Source: Candidatus Poribacteria bacterium
Lineage (GTDB): Bacteria > Poribacteria > WGA-4E > JAJDTR01
Reading direction: 5' to 3'
DNA length: 64,000 bases
Assembly: GCA_028820655.1 (NCBI GenBank)
Contig: JAPPIK010000021.1
Span: 94,113-158,112, forward strand
Part shown: positions 17,442 to 27,178 of the stretch, piece after piece
How the letters are laid out: the number at the start of each line of letters is the position of its first letter
How positions within the stretch are numbered: the first letter of the stretch is position 1
Notes under the pieces: model-generated
What the model saw: only the letters and a program-made list of their open reading frames with translations
Databases searched by the model: none
What the model was told of the DNA's origin: nothing
Made by a program: the position numbers and the translations under genes

Positions 17442-18392
17442 CTATTCCAAAATTTTCGATACGGAATAATCCTTGATTCTCCGAGCGTGCGTAAAGACAA
17501 TAATCTCGCCGAGCAGGCCGATAGAAAATAATTGAACCCCCATAACCATCAGCAATACTCCTAAAACGAGCAATGGGCGGCCAACGAGGGTTTCGTGCCC
17601 CAAGATTTGAAGGGCGACAGAAACAGCCGCGATCAACCCTCCGGCGCCAAACAGTCCTGAACCAAGCAACCCAAAGAATCTTAGAGGCCTTTTCGTAAAC
17701 TTGAAAAGGAAGAAGAGGGTTAGGAGATCGAGTGCCCCCTTCAGACAGACACCGAGACGGTTTGCTCTGTGTTTCTTGTCAGTTCCGCTTTGCCGCACCG
17801 AAACTTCCACGACTGAAAAACCTCGTTGATATGCCAGAAACGGAAGAAATCGGTGAAGATCGCCGTAGAGTCTAACCTCTTCCATCACCTCACGCTTCAT
17901 TATGCGCAGCCGGCAACCGACATCATGATACGGCAACTTGGTCAGCATTCGAGTAAGCCGGTGGAAAACCCAAGACTGAATCCGATTCAGAATCGAGTCA
18001 ATTCGGGGCTCCCGCCTCGATATTATCAAATCGTATTCCTCCCCGTTGAATTCCTGAAACACACGACTGATTTCAGCCGGTTCGACCTGCAAATGCGGGG
18101 CAAGTGTCAGGATGGTCGAGCCTTGAGCATACTCAAATCCGATGGCGAGAGCGGTTGCTTCACCAACTCTTCGATTCGTCGTAACAACCTTAAGCTGCGG
18201 AAATTCGCTTTTTAACTCCTTTGAGATTTCGAGTGCCGCTGAATTGACACCATCCAAAACGAAGATGAACTCGTAAGAATAGTTACTTGCCGCGAGCGCT
18301 TCCGCATGTTGGAGATAGAGTTTCCGGAGGTCATCACACCGCTCAGATATCGGAATGATGACCGAAAGAGATACAGCATTCTCCGACTGCAT
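17442..18392 (-). CDS. Glycosyltransferase family 2, membrane-anchored, degenerate DxD
   Basis: 316 aa. Fold and layout of polyprenyl-phosphate glycosyltransferases (DPM1/ArnC/GtrB type): an N-terminal GT-A domain starting LSVIIPISERCDDL and two C-terminal membrane helices (LLGSGLFGAGGLIAAVSVAL, LLVLGVLLMVMGVQLFSIGLLG). The nucleotide/metal-binding DxD that should follow the GSTILTL strand reads LAPHLQ, so the acidic residues are absent. The early DDGS is LDGVNS. It may be inactive, regulatory or use another mechanism. The neighbouring GT2 at 18580-19545 has intact motifs. Confidence 0.88.
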   Translation of the reverse strand: MQSENAVSLSVIIPISERCDDLRKLYLQHAEALAASNYSYEFIFVLDGVNSAALEISKELKSEFPQLKVVTTNRRVGEATALAIGFEYAQGSTILTLAPHLQVEPAEISRVFQEFNGEEYDLIISRREPRIDSILNRIQSWVFHRLTRMLTKLPYHDVGCRLRIMKREVMEEVRLYGDLHRFLPFLAYQRGFSVVEVSVRQSGTDKKHRANRLGVCLKGALDLLTLFFLFKFTKRPLRFFGLLGSGLFGAGGLIAAVSVALQILGHETLVGRPLLVLGVLLMVMGVQLFSIGLLGEIIVFTHARRIKDYSVSKILE

Positions 18393-18579
18393 GATGTCCC
18401 TAATCTACCCCCGTTCAGAAGCTAATTGACCTATCCTGTTGCCTTTGTAGCTCGACCTGTAAGGTTGTGCATGTGACGCGCAAACCGACAGTTTGCGCTA
18501 GAAAATCTCAGCAACAAATCAACTATATTAAATTGAATTCAGCGGTGAATGCCTAAAAATTTTCCGATAACAAATTGGA

Positions 18580-19545
18580 TCAATTGGCATTCCCCGATTT
18601 CCCGAGCGTCGTGACCGTTGGACGCACGTCCTTTTTAGGGAGGTAGTCTCCCGTTTTCAACCCCAATTCTGCTACGAGGCCGATTGAGAGTAGATTCACT
18701 CCTAGGAACATCCACAACAATCCAACAGTGAACAGGACATCCCAGGACACCGGAGGGTTGGTGAAGAGCGCGGCGACCGCAGCGAAAATCGTCAATGAGC
18801 CGAGGACGAATACGGGAAAGGCAAATAAGCCAAACCATAATCCCGGTCGTGACGCAAAGCCGGTAAGCGTCTTCACAGTAACAATATCAAGCGCAACGCG
18901 CCAAGCACGTCCGATTCCGTATTTGCTTTTGCCAAAACGACGCGGGTGGTGACTCACGGGAATCTCGGCGGTCCGAGCTCCTGCCAATGTTGACATTGCG
19001 GGAATGAAACGGTGCATCTCGCCATAAAGTGCGACTTTCTTGATAACAGATGCCCTATACGCCTTGAGAGAGCACCCGTTATCGCGTATCCGGACACCCG
19101 TGACTTTACCTATTAGCCAATTTGCGGCGACTGACGGCACACGTCGAGACCAAAGCTTGTCTTGTCGGTTCTTTCTCCAACCGCAGACTATATCATAGCC
19201 TTCCTCCATCTTCTCCAAGAGAAGCGGAATGTCTGCCGGATCATTCTGCAGGTCTCCATCCATACTAACTATGACTTCTCCGCGCGCATATTCAAATCCC
19301 GCCGCCATTGCCGCAGTCTGACCGTAGTTTTTTCTGAATCGGATTGCCTTTACGCGGCCATCGTGACCGTGAATTTCTTCCAGTAGGTCAAAGGTTCGAT
19401 CACTACTACCGTCATCGACGAAGACAATTTCGTAACTTCGCCGCAGTGCTTTGCACGCTTCTCGAATTTTCTGATAGAGCAGGCGAACGTTCTCTTGTTC
19501 GTTAAACACCGGTATCACAACGGAAATGGCAGGATTTTCTTCCAC
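18580..19545 (-). CDS. Glycosyltransferase family 2 (polyprenyl-phosphate sugar transferase type)
   Basis: 321 aa, GTG start with weak GGAC upstream. It begins ISVVIPVFNEQENVRLLYQ, then FVDDGSSDRTFDLL (DDGS), then VIVSMDGDLQNDPADIP with the DxD motif. Two C-terminal membrane helices follow (LWFGLFAFPVFVLGSLTIFAAV, VGLLWMFLGVNLLSIGLV). This is the layout of enzymes that load undecaprenyl phosphate with a sugar. The donor sugar is unknown. Possibly co-transcribed with the degenerate paralogue that follows. Confidence 0.93.
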   Translation of the reverse strand: MEENPAISVVIPVFNEQENVRLLYQKIREACKALRRSYEIVFVDDGSSDRTFDLLEEIHGHDGRVKAIRFRKNYGQTAAMAAGFEYARGEVIVSMDGDLQNDPADIPLLLEKMEEGYDIVCGWRKNRQDKLWSRRVPSVAANWLIGKVTGVRIRDNGCSLKAYRASVIKKVALYGEMHRFIPAMSTLAGARTAEIPVSHHPRRFGKSKYGIGRAWRVALDIVTVKTLTGFASRPGLWFGLFAFPVFVLGSLTIFAAVAALFTNPPVSWDVLFTVGLLWMFLGVNLLSIGLVAELGLKTGDYLPKKDVRPTVTTLGKSGNAN

Positions 19546-19755
19546 AATTCGAGTCCAATACTTCCGAGGAGTTGCGATGACAAGATCGGCGAGTGTGTTC
19601 GGGTATGATGTTAAGGGTCATCGGGCGCGTCCATTGTGTTTGAATACCCGTCGGTCGCAGGATAAACAGATTCGATCCTTTTCAAACACGTGCGCGCACC
19701 CAACCACTAGATTCGTCACCTAGAAACAAAGTGACACACAGAATCCCGCGTTCTC

Positions 19756-20649
19756 TCAGGCGCGCCCGGGAAAAGTAAGTTCGGCTACGCCAGATTTATC
19801 CAGTTCTCCTTTTCCCATATCAATCATGCGATCATACTGAGCCTTTGTTGCCTTGGCAAGCGGCAAGTTCAGTCCTTCCGATTCTGCTAGATCGAGTGCA
19901 ATACCGGAGTCCTTTGACGCGTGCGCGGAGGAGAAGTAGCACTCATGGTCCCGATTTTCCATGTCCTCGCCATCCGTTTCAAGCACCCTGGAGTTTGCTC
20001 CGGTTTGAGCGAAAACCTCTTGAAGCATCGAAAGATCAAGTCCAAGCGCGGCGCCAAGACCCAATCCCTCTGCAAGTCCAGCCGTGTTGATATTCATAAC
20101 CATATTCACTAACGCTTTGACTTGTGCAGCTTGTCCGGCTTGCCCGATGTAGCGTAGCGAAATGCTCATTGAATCCAAGATAGGTCTTGCCTGATCGAAA
20201 GCCGCCTCATTTCCGCCGCACATGAGGTATAGGGTGCCCTCTCGAGCTTGCGTGATACTTGACGCCATGCAACCTTCAAGACTTTGGGCGCCGTGTTTGT
20301 CAGTGAGTGTTTCCACGTCAACATGCACTTGCGGCGAAATTGTAGCGCAATTAATAAACAGTTTTCCTGCAGCTCCTTTGAGAAGGCTGTCCTCGGCGCT
20401 TTCCGAAAAAATCTGTCTCATCGCCGCGTCGTCGGTAACCACCGTGATAACGTAATTAGCAAGCTCGGTCACTCGCGCGAGTGAATTTGTAGCCTCCGCT
20501 CCGATTTCATCGCCAAGCGCTTGGGCTAGATCTGCCGAGGTGTCATACACGGCTACGACTTGAAACCCCTCATCGTTCAAATGGCGGGCGATGTTACTTC
20601 CCATTCTGCCGACACCGACGACCCCTATTTTGTAGTCTGAGTTTGCCAT
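19756..20649 (-). CDS. NAD(P)-dependent oxidoreductase, 3-hydroxyisobutyrate dehydrogenase family
   Basis: 297 aa from ATG 20649, preceded by AAGGAG at 7 nt. The frame is open to 20721 but that part precedes the ribosome site. The N-terminal Rossmann motif is IGVVGVGRMGSNIARHL. The substrate-signature region reads LEGCMASSITQAREGTLYLMCGG, where the classical DAPVSGG is replaced by EGCMASSI. The catalytic lysine region is GQAAQVKALVNMVMNINTAGLAEGL. It reduces or oxidises a small beta-hydroxy acid or semialdehyde; the exact substrate is unknown. Confidence 0.9.
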   Translation of the reverse strand: MANSDYKIGVVGVGRMGSNIARHLNDEGFQVVAVYDTSADLAQALGDEIGAEATNSLARVTELANYVITVVTDDAAMRQIFSESAEDSLLKGAAGKLFINCATISPQVHVDVETLTDKHGAQSLEGCMASSITQAREGTLYLMCGGNEAAFDQARPILDSMSISLRYIGQAGQAAQVKALVNMVMNINTAGLAEGLGLGAALGLDLSMLQEVFAQTGANSRVLETDGEDMENRDHECYFSSAHASKDSGIALDLAESEGLNLPLAKATKAQYDRMIDMGKGELDKSGVAELTFPGRA

Positions 20650-20926
20650 ATTTGTCTCCTTAAACTTTGCCGGGAGGGTGAGATTTGTTGCGTCGAAGCA
20701 GGTGAAGTTGACAAGTGGCAACCGAATGTCAGCGGATTTATTCTAGGTTGAAACTTGCCAAATATACGAGCAGTTTATCATAATTCCGATGTAAAGTACA
20801 GCCAAAAAACTTCCCTTTACGTCCTGTTCACGCCTAGTACACGGCGTGAATCTTCAACCGTCCACCGCGTATATTACGCTGGTGTTTCTGCTTTGATTGA
20901 CCGCCGCTTGGTCTTCCCAAAATGCC

Positions 20927-20955
20927 TTGAAAACCCTTGTGGGCAATGATATAAT
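20927..20955 (+). promoter_or_regulatory. Strong sigma70-type promoter of the TPR gene
   Basis: TTGAAA (20927-20932), a 17-nt spacer and a perfect TATAAT (20950-20955). Transcription would begin near 20962, 28 nt before the chosen ATG at 20990. This placement rules out the upstream in-frame start at 20897. Confidence 0.7.
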
Positions 20956-20989
20956 AGCCTCAAATCGCATGGTCATCGGGAGTAGGATA

Positions 20990-23900
20990 ATGGTATTTCA
21001 AAAAGCGCTCAGTCCCCGAACAGTTGCAGTCGTATTGATGACTGTTGTGCTGGTTTTTCCTGCGGTTGCGGGGGAGCGCGAGGAATACACCTTTGCGTTT
21101 AGCCTGTTTCAAGATGGGAAATACATCTTCGCGAAAGACCAGTTCAAAGCCTACCTTGAGAACTATCCGAATGCCGAAAATGCGGACGATGCGCGCTTCC
21201 TTTTGGGCGAATGTGCGCTGCGCCTCGAGGACTACGATGATGCCATCTATCACTACAAGAAACTGACAGAAAATCCGGCAAGCCCCTTGCGCTTGGATGC
21301 CGTGCGCGGTGTGGCGACCGCTTGGTTTCATCAAGGCAAGTACGAAGAGGCCATCAAGGCGTATGAGGAGGTTATAGAAGGATCTAAGGATGCGCAAGCG
21401 CTCTCACGGAGCCTTTATCTCGTTGGGGAATCGTACGACAATCTGGGGCTATATCAAAAAGCGGTCGAATATTACAATCGCGTCCTAGAGCAATTCCCCA
21501 TATCAGCAGAGGCCGAAGACGCGTTGTATGGGAAGGCGTGGGGGCTGTTTCGGATAGAAGACTACGGTGCGGCACACAGTGCTTTTGCCGAATTCGTCAA
21601 AACGTCACCGAATCATCCCGCGATTGCAGAGGCTTCATACCGAGGGGCGGAATCCCTCTTCAAGTCTCGCGATTGGGCGCGCGCTCAAGTTGCCTACCAG
21701 AACGTGATCGACACCTACCGAGATGATGACGAACTCCGTGAATTCGTCATAAATGCGCGATACCGCCTCGGCGAATGTTACTTTCAACAGAGGATGATGG
21801 AAAAAGCAAAGAGTACTTTCAATTTGCTACTTCATGAAAGCGCCGCCTCGTCCGTGGCACCGGATGCTCAATATTGGATCGCCGAAATTCTCTTGGAAAA
21901 AGAGGAATACGTTGAGGCAATCCACGAGTATCGAAAGGTGAAGGAGCTATATCCTAGAAGTGACGTTGTTGACGACGCACAATTTGGAATAGCAACGGTT
22001 CATTTTCTGCAGGGAGACTATGCGCAAGCGCGAAGTCAATATAAAGTTGTCGCCGATAACCCGCGCTCCGATCTTGCTGACTCCGCACGTTTCCGAATTG
22101 GCGAATGTTTTCGTTTGCAGCGCGAGTTCAATTCTGCCATCCTGCACTATAAAAGGGTTGGTCCGAAATCAGCCTATGCCGACGACGCACTCTACGGTTT
22201 CGCCACGAGTGCCTTTCAATTGCGAGATTATGCGGAGACTGTGCGCACTTTGAATGTCCTACTGCAATCCCATCCTTCCAGTCCCCTAAAGGCTTACGCT
22301 CTATATCAGCTTGCCTTGGCCTATTTCCATCAGAAAGATTTTGCCAAATGCGTCGAATCCTTGATTCGACACGAGGAAGTTCGCGGAAGCGCGACATTGG
22401 AGACGGCCCCCGCAGATGAAGTATTGATGTGGAAAGCGCGTGCTCTCTATGAACTAGAGGATTATCAAGCCACGATCGGGACGTGTGAGAGTTTAGTTCG
22501 GGAACATCCAAAGAGTCCGCTTCGATTCCGGGCGGAGTTCTTTATTGCGGAAAGTACCTATTGGAGTGATCAATCGGTTGATGCCTATCGTTCCGCCCGT
22601 TCGCAATACCAATCCTTACTGAACAAAGAGCCCGCGGCCGAATGGGCCGAAAAGTGCCGATACGGAATTGGATGGACCCATCTTTCCGAAGCAGCCGCGT
22701 CCAGCGGCCGGGACCAGGTTATGCATTATCAGCAAGCGATCAAAGCGTGGGAAGAGGTTGTCAAACATCATCCCCGCGGCGAATTTGCGGATGCAGCGCT
22801 CTACCAGAGCGGGGTTGTCTATGTCAACCTCAAACAGTACAAGGAAGCGATTGAAGCATTTACGCAAGTGCTTTCACGTTTTCCGGGTAGTGATTGGCAC
22901 GACAATGCCCGGTACCAAATTGGACGCGCCTACTACAAACAGGAGAAATACCCGGAATCGATTATCGCTTTCAACGATATGTTGCGTCAGCATCCCGGAT
23001 CGCCGCTTGTTCCCAAAACAATCTTCGGTACAGCCAACGCGTATTTCAAGCAGCAGAAGTTTACCGATGCCATCAGATATTACCAGCAGGTTGTCGAGAA
23101 GTTTCCCAATCAAATGGTACCGGCACATGAAGCGGGAGCGGAACCCATTGAAGACCTTCGGCCGGAGGCGCAGTATTATAGCGCCGAAAGCTATCTGAAT
23201 CTCGCAGATTATTTACAAGCCATACGCGCTTACGAAGAGGTCATCCAACATTATCCGAAAAGTGATTGGGCTGACGATGCACAATACGGCATAGCCGTCG
23301 CATACGAAAACCTCGGACAGAAAGAGAAAGCGATTCAAGCCTATCAGACCTTGATGGTCAGATATGGGGATGGTGAGCTTGCCGTCGACGTACAGTTGCA
23401 GATCGCACGATTCTACTATCAAGACAAGGACTACAAACGCGCCATCGCGGAGTTCCAAAAAGTCATCAACCAGTATCCCAAAACCGCATCGGCATGGCTC
23501 GCGCAGTATAATATCGGGAAATGTTACCTTGCCTTAGATTCATACCGACAAGCAATTCAAGCGTTTGAGCGGGTTGATTCACGGAGCGAGTATGCCTCAA
23601 CTGCCGCTTTTGAAATCGGGAACGCTTGGTACAATCCGAATAATCAAGGTCGAAATCTGCGTAACGCCGTGGATGCGCTTCGAAATGTATCGATCAAACA
23701 CCCCAACAGTCCGGACGCTCCACGCGCCTTGCTGCTCGCGGGACAGTGCTACGAGGAGTTGGTTCAGTGGAATGAGGCGATTGAAATGTATCAGTATATC
23801 ATCGCCGAATATCCGAATTCCAAGCAGGCGGAAGTTGCACAGCTCGTTTTGGGACACGCGTATCGTTCTGCGGGCGACTACCCGATGGCTATACAGGCCT

Positions 23901-24274
23901 ACGATGTTATTCGCGAAGGGGGTGTCGGCAGGTATCCTCCCAATGTTGTCATCGAGGCTATCTTGCACATGGCGGAGACGCAGTCATTCTTGAGCAAGCA
24001 TCGCGATGCGGCAACCTCTTATCTACGCGTATTTTACCTGTATAAGGAGCACGATCCGCTGAGCGCTTTAACCGCAGTCGTTCGGGCGGGGGATGCATTT
24101 ACCGACGCAACCCAATTGAGAAATGCACGCGATGAATATCAGAGGGCAGTTGCCTTTTATGAAGATCAGAGTTCGGCAATCCAAGATTCACCGGACAAAA
24201 AATCATGGGACAAGTTGCACAACTACGCCAGGGAAAAACTCGAACAGGTTAAGAGTAAAATCGATCAAGACTGA
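20990..24274 (+). CDS. Large secreted tetratricopeptide-repeat protein
   Basis: 1094 aa from ATG 20990 (AGGA just upstream, promoter at 20927-20955). A signal peptide covers about residues 1-27 (TVAVVLMTVVLVFPAVAG). The remainder is a nearly unbroken chain of TPR-like units of 34-37 residues with the pattern A-x-Y-x-x-G-x-x-x-x-x-x-x-x-Y-x-x-A-I-x-x-Y-x-x-V-x-x-x-x-P-x-S (for example YEEAIKAYEEVIEG, YPKSDWADDAQYGIAVAY). I estimate about 25 units. It probably forms a periplasmic scaffold. It precedes an outer-membrane barrel, ExbB and a TonB-like gene on the same strand, which suggests a shared envelope role. Confidence 0.9.
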   Translation: MVFQKALSPRTVAVVLMTVVLVFPAVAGEREEYTFAFSLFQDGKYIFAKDQFKAYLENYPNAENADDARFLLGECALRLEDYDDAIYHYKKLTENPASPLRLDAVRGVATAWFHQGKYEEAIKAYEEVIEGSKDAQALSRSLYLVGESYDNLGLYQKAVEYYNRVLEQFPISAEAEDALYGKAWGLFRIEDYGAAHSAFAEFVKTSPNHPAIAEASYRGAESLFKSRDWARAQVAYQNVIDTYRDDDELREFVINARYRLGECYFQQRMMEKAKSTFNLLLHESAASSVAPDAQYWIAEILLEKEEYVEAIHEYRKVKELYPRSDVVDDAQFGIATVHFLQGDYAQARSQYKVVADNPRSDLADSARFRIGECFRLQREFNSAILHYKRVGPKSAYADDALYGFATSAFQLRDYAETVRTLNVLLQSHPSSPLKAYALYQLALAYFHQKDFAKCVESLIRHEEVRGSATLETAPADEVLMWKARALYELEDYQATIGTCESLVREHPKSPLRFRAEFFIAESTYWSDQSVDAYRSARSQYQSLLNKEPAAEWAEKCRYGIGWTHLSEAAASSGRDQVMHYQQAIKAWEEVVKHHPRGEFADAALYQSGVVYVNLKQYKEAIEAFTQVLSRFPGSDWHDNARYQIGRAYYKQEKYPESIIAFNDMLRQHPGSPLVPKTIFGTANAYFKQQKFTDAIRYYQQVVEKFPNQMVPAHEAGAEPIEDLRPEAQYYSAESYLNLADYLQAIRAYEEVIQHYPKSDWADDAQYGIAVAYENLGQKEKAIQAYQTLMVRYGDGELAVDVQLQIARFYYQDKDYKRAIAEFQKVINQYPKTASAWLAQYNIGKCYLALDSYRQAIQAFERVDSRSEYASTAAFEIGNAWYNPNNQGRNLRNAVDALRNVSIKHPNSPDAPRALLLAGQCYEELVQWNEAIEMYQYIIAEYPNSKQAEVAQLVLGHAYRSAGDYPMAIQAYDVIREGGVGRYPPNVVIEAILHMAETQSFLSKHRDAATSYLRVFYLYKEHDPLSALTAVVRAGDAFTDATQLRNARDEYQRAVAFYEDQSSAIQDSPDKKSWDKLHNYAREKLEQVKSKIDQD

Positions 24275-24707
24275 ACTGACGTGAAACCGGATCGATCGCA
24301 CTAGTCATGCTGTGGCGCGGTCCGGGCTTTGTCGATATTTGTATTGAGCGGGCGCAAAATCAGATGAGACATTCAACAAATTTGAGGAATTCAACGCCTA
24401 CGGTTCCTTGTGTATACGGCAATTTCTTCGAGTTCAAACTCTCTCGTAATTGTGGCGGCGGGTTTCAAGCCAACGAATAGTGAACGAGCAACTGAGCGAT
24501 CAGCCAAGAGGATAGCGATTCCCTCCCTCACCCTCACTCAACACAGAAATGATTATTTTGCCCGGTTTGATTCTGTGCGAGCAACTATTTGTGTCTCCCT
24601 CGATTATCTGGTAGCGGCTATATCGACAGAACCAAGTTCATCTCTTCCCTAAAACTCGGTTACTTCGATCAAATTTCCAGAAACCGATCTCGAATAGGCA
24701 GTGTCCA
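24275..24707. other. Intergenic region without recognised feature
   Basis: 433 bp between the TPR gene and the outer-membrane protein gene. There is no plausible ORF and no repeat family member. It is long enough for a separate promoter, so the two genes need not share one transcript. Confidence 0.5.
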
Positions 24708-26444
24708 TTGGTAAAACATCTATTGGCGATCAATATTCTCGTTATTCTCTGTGGGTTGGGCGGTTTCAATCTGTATGCCCAACCGCCAGAGTCGGAAGAA
24801 CAGTTGAAAGCCGAAGATTTGCCAGAGGTCATCCGGGCGCGAATCATTGACACAACGCAGATATGGCTGCTACCCCGCGCACGATTCAAGGATTCAGCCA
24901 AACCGCAACTCATACCCTCGCTGGCTTTATATACAAAAGAGCGCCGATGGAACCTACCGCCCATCCTAACGCCAACCAAAGTCAGTAGGACGGCCCCCCT
25001 GCCGCGCGAAGACTACCTGCTGAGGCTTACCGCGTACCCAAGCCTACCCGACGCACTCTTCTATCAAGCCACATTCGGTGGAAACCTTGACAATACCCGT
25101 GCGTTTCTTCATTTGAACCGAGGTCAAATGGGCGATGAGCGCACAAAAAAGCGGGGAGACTACAGCGCTGATGGGATCCGGGGCGGGTTAACGCATCAGC
25201 ACGCCGAGCGGAGCGAACTTGCCGTGGATGCCGCGCTTGACCTCAAGAATCTCAATTGGTTGGAGGTAACATCCGGGAATAGTCTTGTTGGCAAGGAGGT
25301 GCAGCAACTGCGTACCGCTGCCCGATGGGAGCACGGGATCTCGCAACGAGGACGAACCGCCATTTCCGTGAATCTGGAAGAATTCCGACTGCGGCCAACG
25401 CAGGGTGAGACGCAACCGGAATATCGAGCCACGGATGTGCGATTCAAACTTGACCTGGAAACGCCGGTTGGAATACAAAACCCTTTTCACTTCGGTAGAG
25501 GGGTTGACATTAATCCGATCCACGTCGGCGCGGCTACGGAATATACCACCGCAGCGCATGGCCCAGATGCAGATGAGTTGGCGAGCCGAGACAATTGGTC
25601 AACAATCTTCCGATTGTATCTTCGTGATGAGTTTACCTCGGTAAAATGGTTTGCGATGGGGATCGGAGTGGAAGGTGTGGGCTATCGGGAGCGCGGACGC
25701 GATGAAGAGGAAGCGATTCACTATAAGGTTAATCCGCATGTGGCGATTACAACACATTTCGGCGAGGGTTGGAGCTTTGAATTGCAAGGGAAACGGAAAA
25801 TTGAGCGGGCCAAGCTGTCGGAGCTCTACTTCGACGCCGACTACCTCTCCCTGAATCCGTTCTTACGCCCTGAAAAGGCGTGGGACGGAAATGTAACCCT
25901 CACTCGTCATCAAGGGAGGAGGTTTGAAGCCAAATTTTCCGGTTTTGCCAAGCATGTTGAGGACCTCGTAGTTCTAGAAGAGTCATCGAAAAATTCCGAA
26001 AGCGCTGCAAAAGGGATTTCATGGGTGCCGCGGAATGGCGAAAAACCTGTCCAAATCTTCGGCGGAAGCGTTGGTATGACTGCCTATATCACCAATCGCC
26101 TTGAAACGCAAGTTCGGTACACGCACGAAGTTCACAAACCGAATGATGGCGAACGGATTCCGTATCGACCAAACGCACTCTTAGACCTACATGCCGCCTT
26201 TCATTTTCCGTCAGATTTCCATATTGAGCTTGACGGAGAGTTTCGAGGTGCCCGTTATCCGGATGAGGTCGGCGATAGAATACTGGAACCTTACTTTTTG
26301 CTGAAGCCAAAGATAAGCAAGTTTATCGAGAATCACGTGGGCTTGTTTATTGGCGGGAATTTTGCTATTGGAACATACGCGCTTCTGGATGGATACGAAC
26401 TTGCACAGAATTATTTTGATTTCGGACTCGAATTGAAATTTTAG
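24708..26444 (+). CDS. Outer-membrane beta-barrel protein, TonB-dependent-receptor-like
   Basis: 578 aa, TTG start with AGG 8 nt before. A signal peptide covers residues 1-24 (LAINILVILCGLGGFNLYAQ). From about residue 100 to the end, alternating strands typical of a barrel appear (FYQATFGGNLDNTRAFLHLNRG, RAFLHLNRG; FEAKFSGFAKHVEDLVVLEES), and the chain ends in FDFGLELKF with a terminal phenylalanine, the BAM signal. The C-terminal half resembles TonB-dependent receptor barrels, but I see no plug domain. ExbB and TonB-like genes follow within 40 bp, which supports energy-coupled transport. Ligand unknown. Confidence 0.75.
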   Translation: MVKHLLAINILVILCGLGGFNLYAQPPESEEQLKAEDLPEVIRARIIDTTQIWLLPRARFKDSAKPQLIPSLALYTKERRWNLPPILTPTKVSRTAPLPREDYLLRLTAYPSLPDALFYQATFGGNLDNTRAFLHLNRGQMGDERTKKRGDYSADGIRGGLTHQHAERSELAVDAALDLKNLNWLEVTSGNSLVGKEVQQLRTAARWEHGISQRGRTAISVNLEEFRLRPTQGETQPEYRATDVRFKLDLETPVGIQNPFHFGRGVDINPIHVGAATEYTTAAHGPDADELASRDNWSTIFRLYLRDEFTSVKWFAMGIGVEGVGYRERGRDEEEAIHYKVNPHVAITTHFGEGWSFELQGKRKIERAKLSELYFDADYLSLNPFLRPEKAWDGNVTLTRHQGRRFEAKFSGFAKHVEDLVVLEESSKNSESAAKGISWVPRNGEKPVQIFGGSVGMTAYITNRLETQVRYTHEVHKPNDGERIPYRPNALLDLHAAFHFPSDFHIELDGEFRGARYPDEVGDRILEPYFLLKPKISKFIENHVGLFIGGNFAIGTYALLDGYELAQNYFDFGLELKF

Positions 26445-26482
26445 TCGCGGACGATTCAGATTCTTGACGGTTAATATCGCTT

Positions 26483-27178
26483 ATGGAGTACGTTGCAAGC
26501 CTAATAATTTCGGGGTTAGACCGGTTGACGAGCGGTGGGCCGATTTTAATCCCGATAATTTTTTTCTCGCTCTGGTCACATAAGATTATCCTCGAACGGG
26601 CGTACCACCTGCGCCGACCGCGCGTAATTCCATCGCGTTTTGTGACGCAGAGCATCTATCATGAACTCGTCCAAGGCAATCCGGAAATTGCTATCAGAAT
26701 GTGCGAAAAGAGCCCGGGACCTCTGAGTAACGTCCTGCGTGCCGGAATTCGGCATCGCGATGCCGACGAGGACACGCTCAAGCGCATTATTCGTCAGGCG
26801 ATTCGTACCGAAAAACCGGTTTTGATCGAAGGGCTGAGTACTTTGGGAATGCTCGCCCCCGTTGCAATGTTCACGGGGTTGCTTGGGACGGTGCTTGGCA
26901 TGAGAGGATCGTTTGGGGCATTGATAGAGGTGCAAACAAAGCAATTGCCCACTATCGCGGACGGTATTTCCGAAGCATTACTCACAACCGCCGCCGGATT
27001 AATCGTCGCGCTGCCCAGTTATGTCGCTTACGATTACTTCAGGAATAAAGCGGATCGCTTTCTCGCCGATTTGGAAAGGCACGGGATGTCACTTGTCCGT
27101 TTCCTCGCCGCAGGGGAATACAAGCTCTTTCAAGAGGAATATGGGGACATTCGGGAGTTAAAGAGGGTTGAAGACTGA
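26483..27178 (+). CDS. ExbB/TolQ/MotA-family proton channel subunit
   Basis: 231 aa with three membrane helices in the ExbB order: one near residues 18-35 (GGPILIPIIFFSLWSHKII), a cytoplasmic loop, then MLAPVAMFTGLLGTVLGMRGSF near 120-140 and ISEALLTTAAGLIVALPSYVAYDYF near 160-185. These late helices carry the conserved TGLLGTVxG and TTAxGLxVAxP patterns. It powers TonB-like proteins using the proton gradient. The stop TGA overlaps the ATG of the next gene by one base (TGATG), so translation is coupled. No ExbD gene lies between them. Confidence 0.93.
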   Translation: MEYVASLIISGLDRLTSGGPILIPIIFFSLWSHKIILERAYHLRRPRVIPSRFVTQSIYHELVQGNPEIAIRMCEKSPGPLSNVLRAGIRHRDADEDTLKRIIRQAIRTEKPVLIEGLSTLGMLAPVAMFTGLLGTVLGMRGSFGALIEVQTKQLPTIADGISEALLTTAAGLIVALPSYVAYDYFRNKADRFLADLERHGMSLVRFLAAGEYKLFQEEYGDIRELKRVED

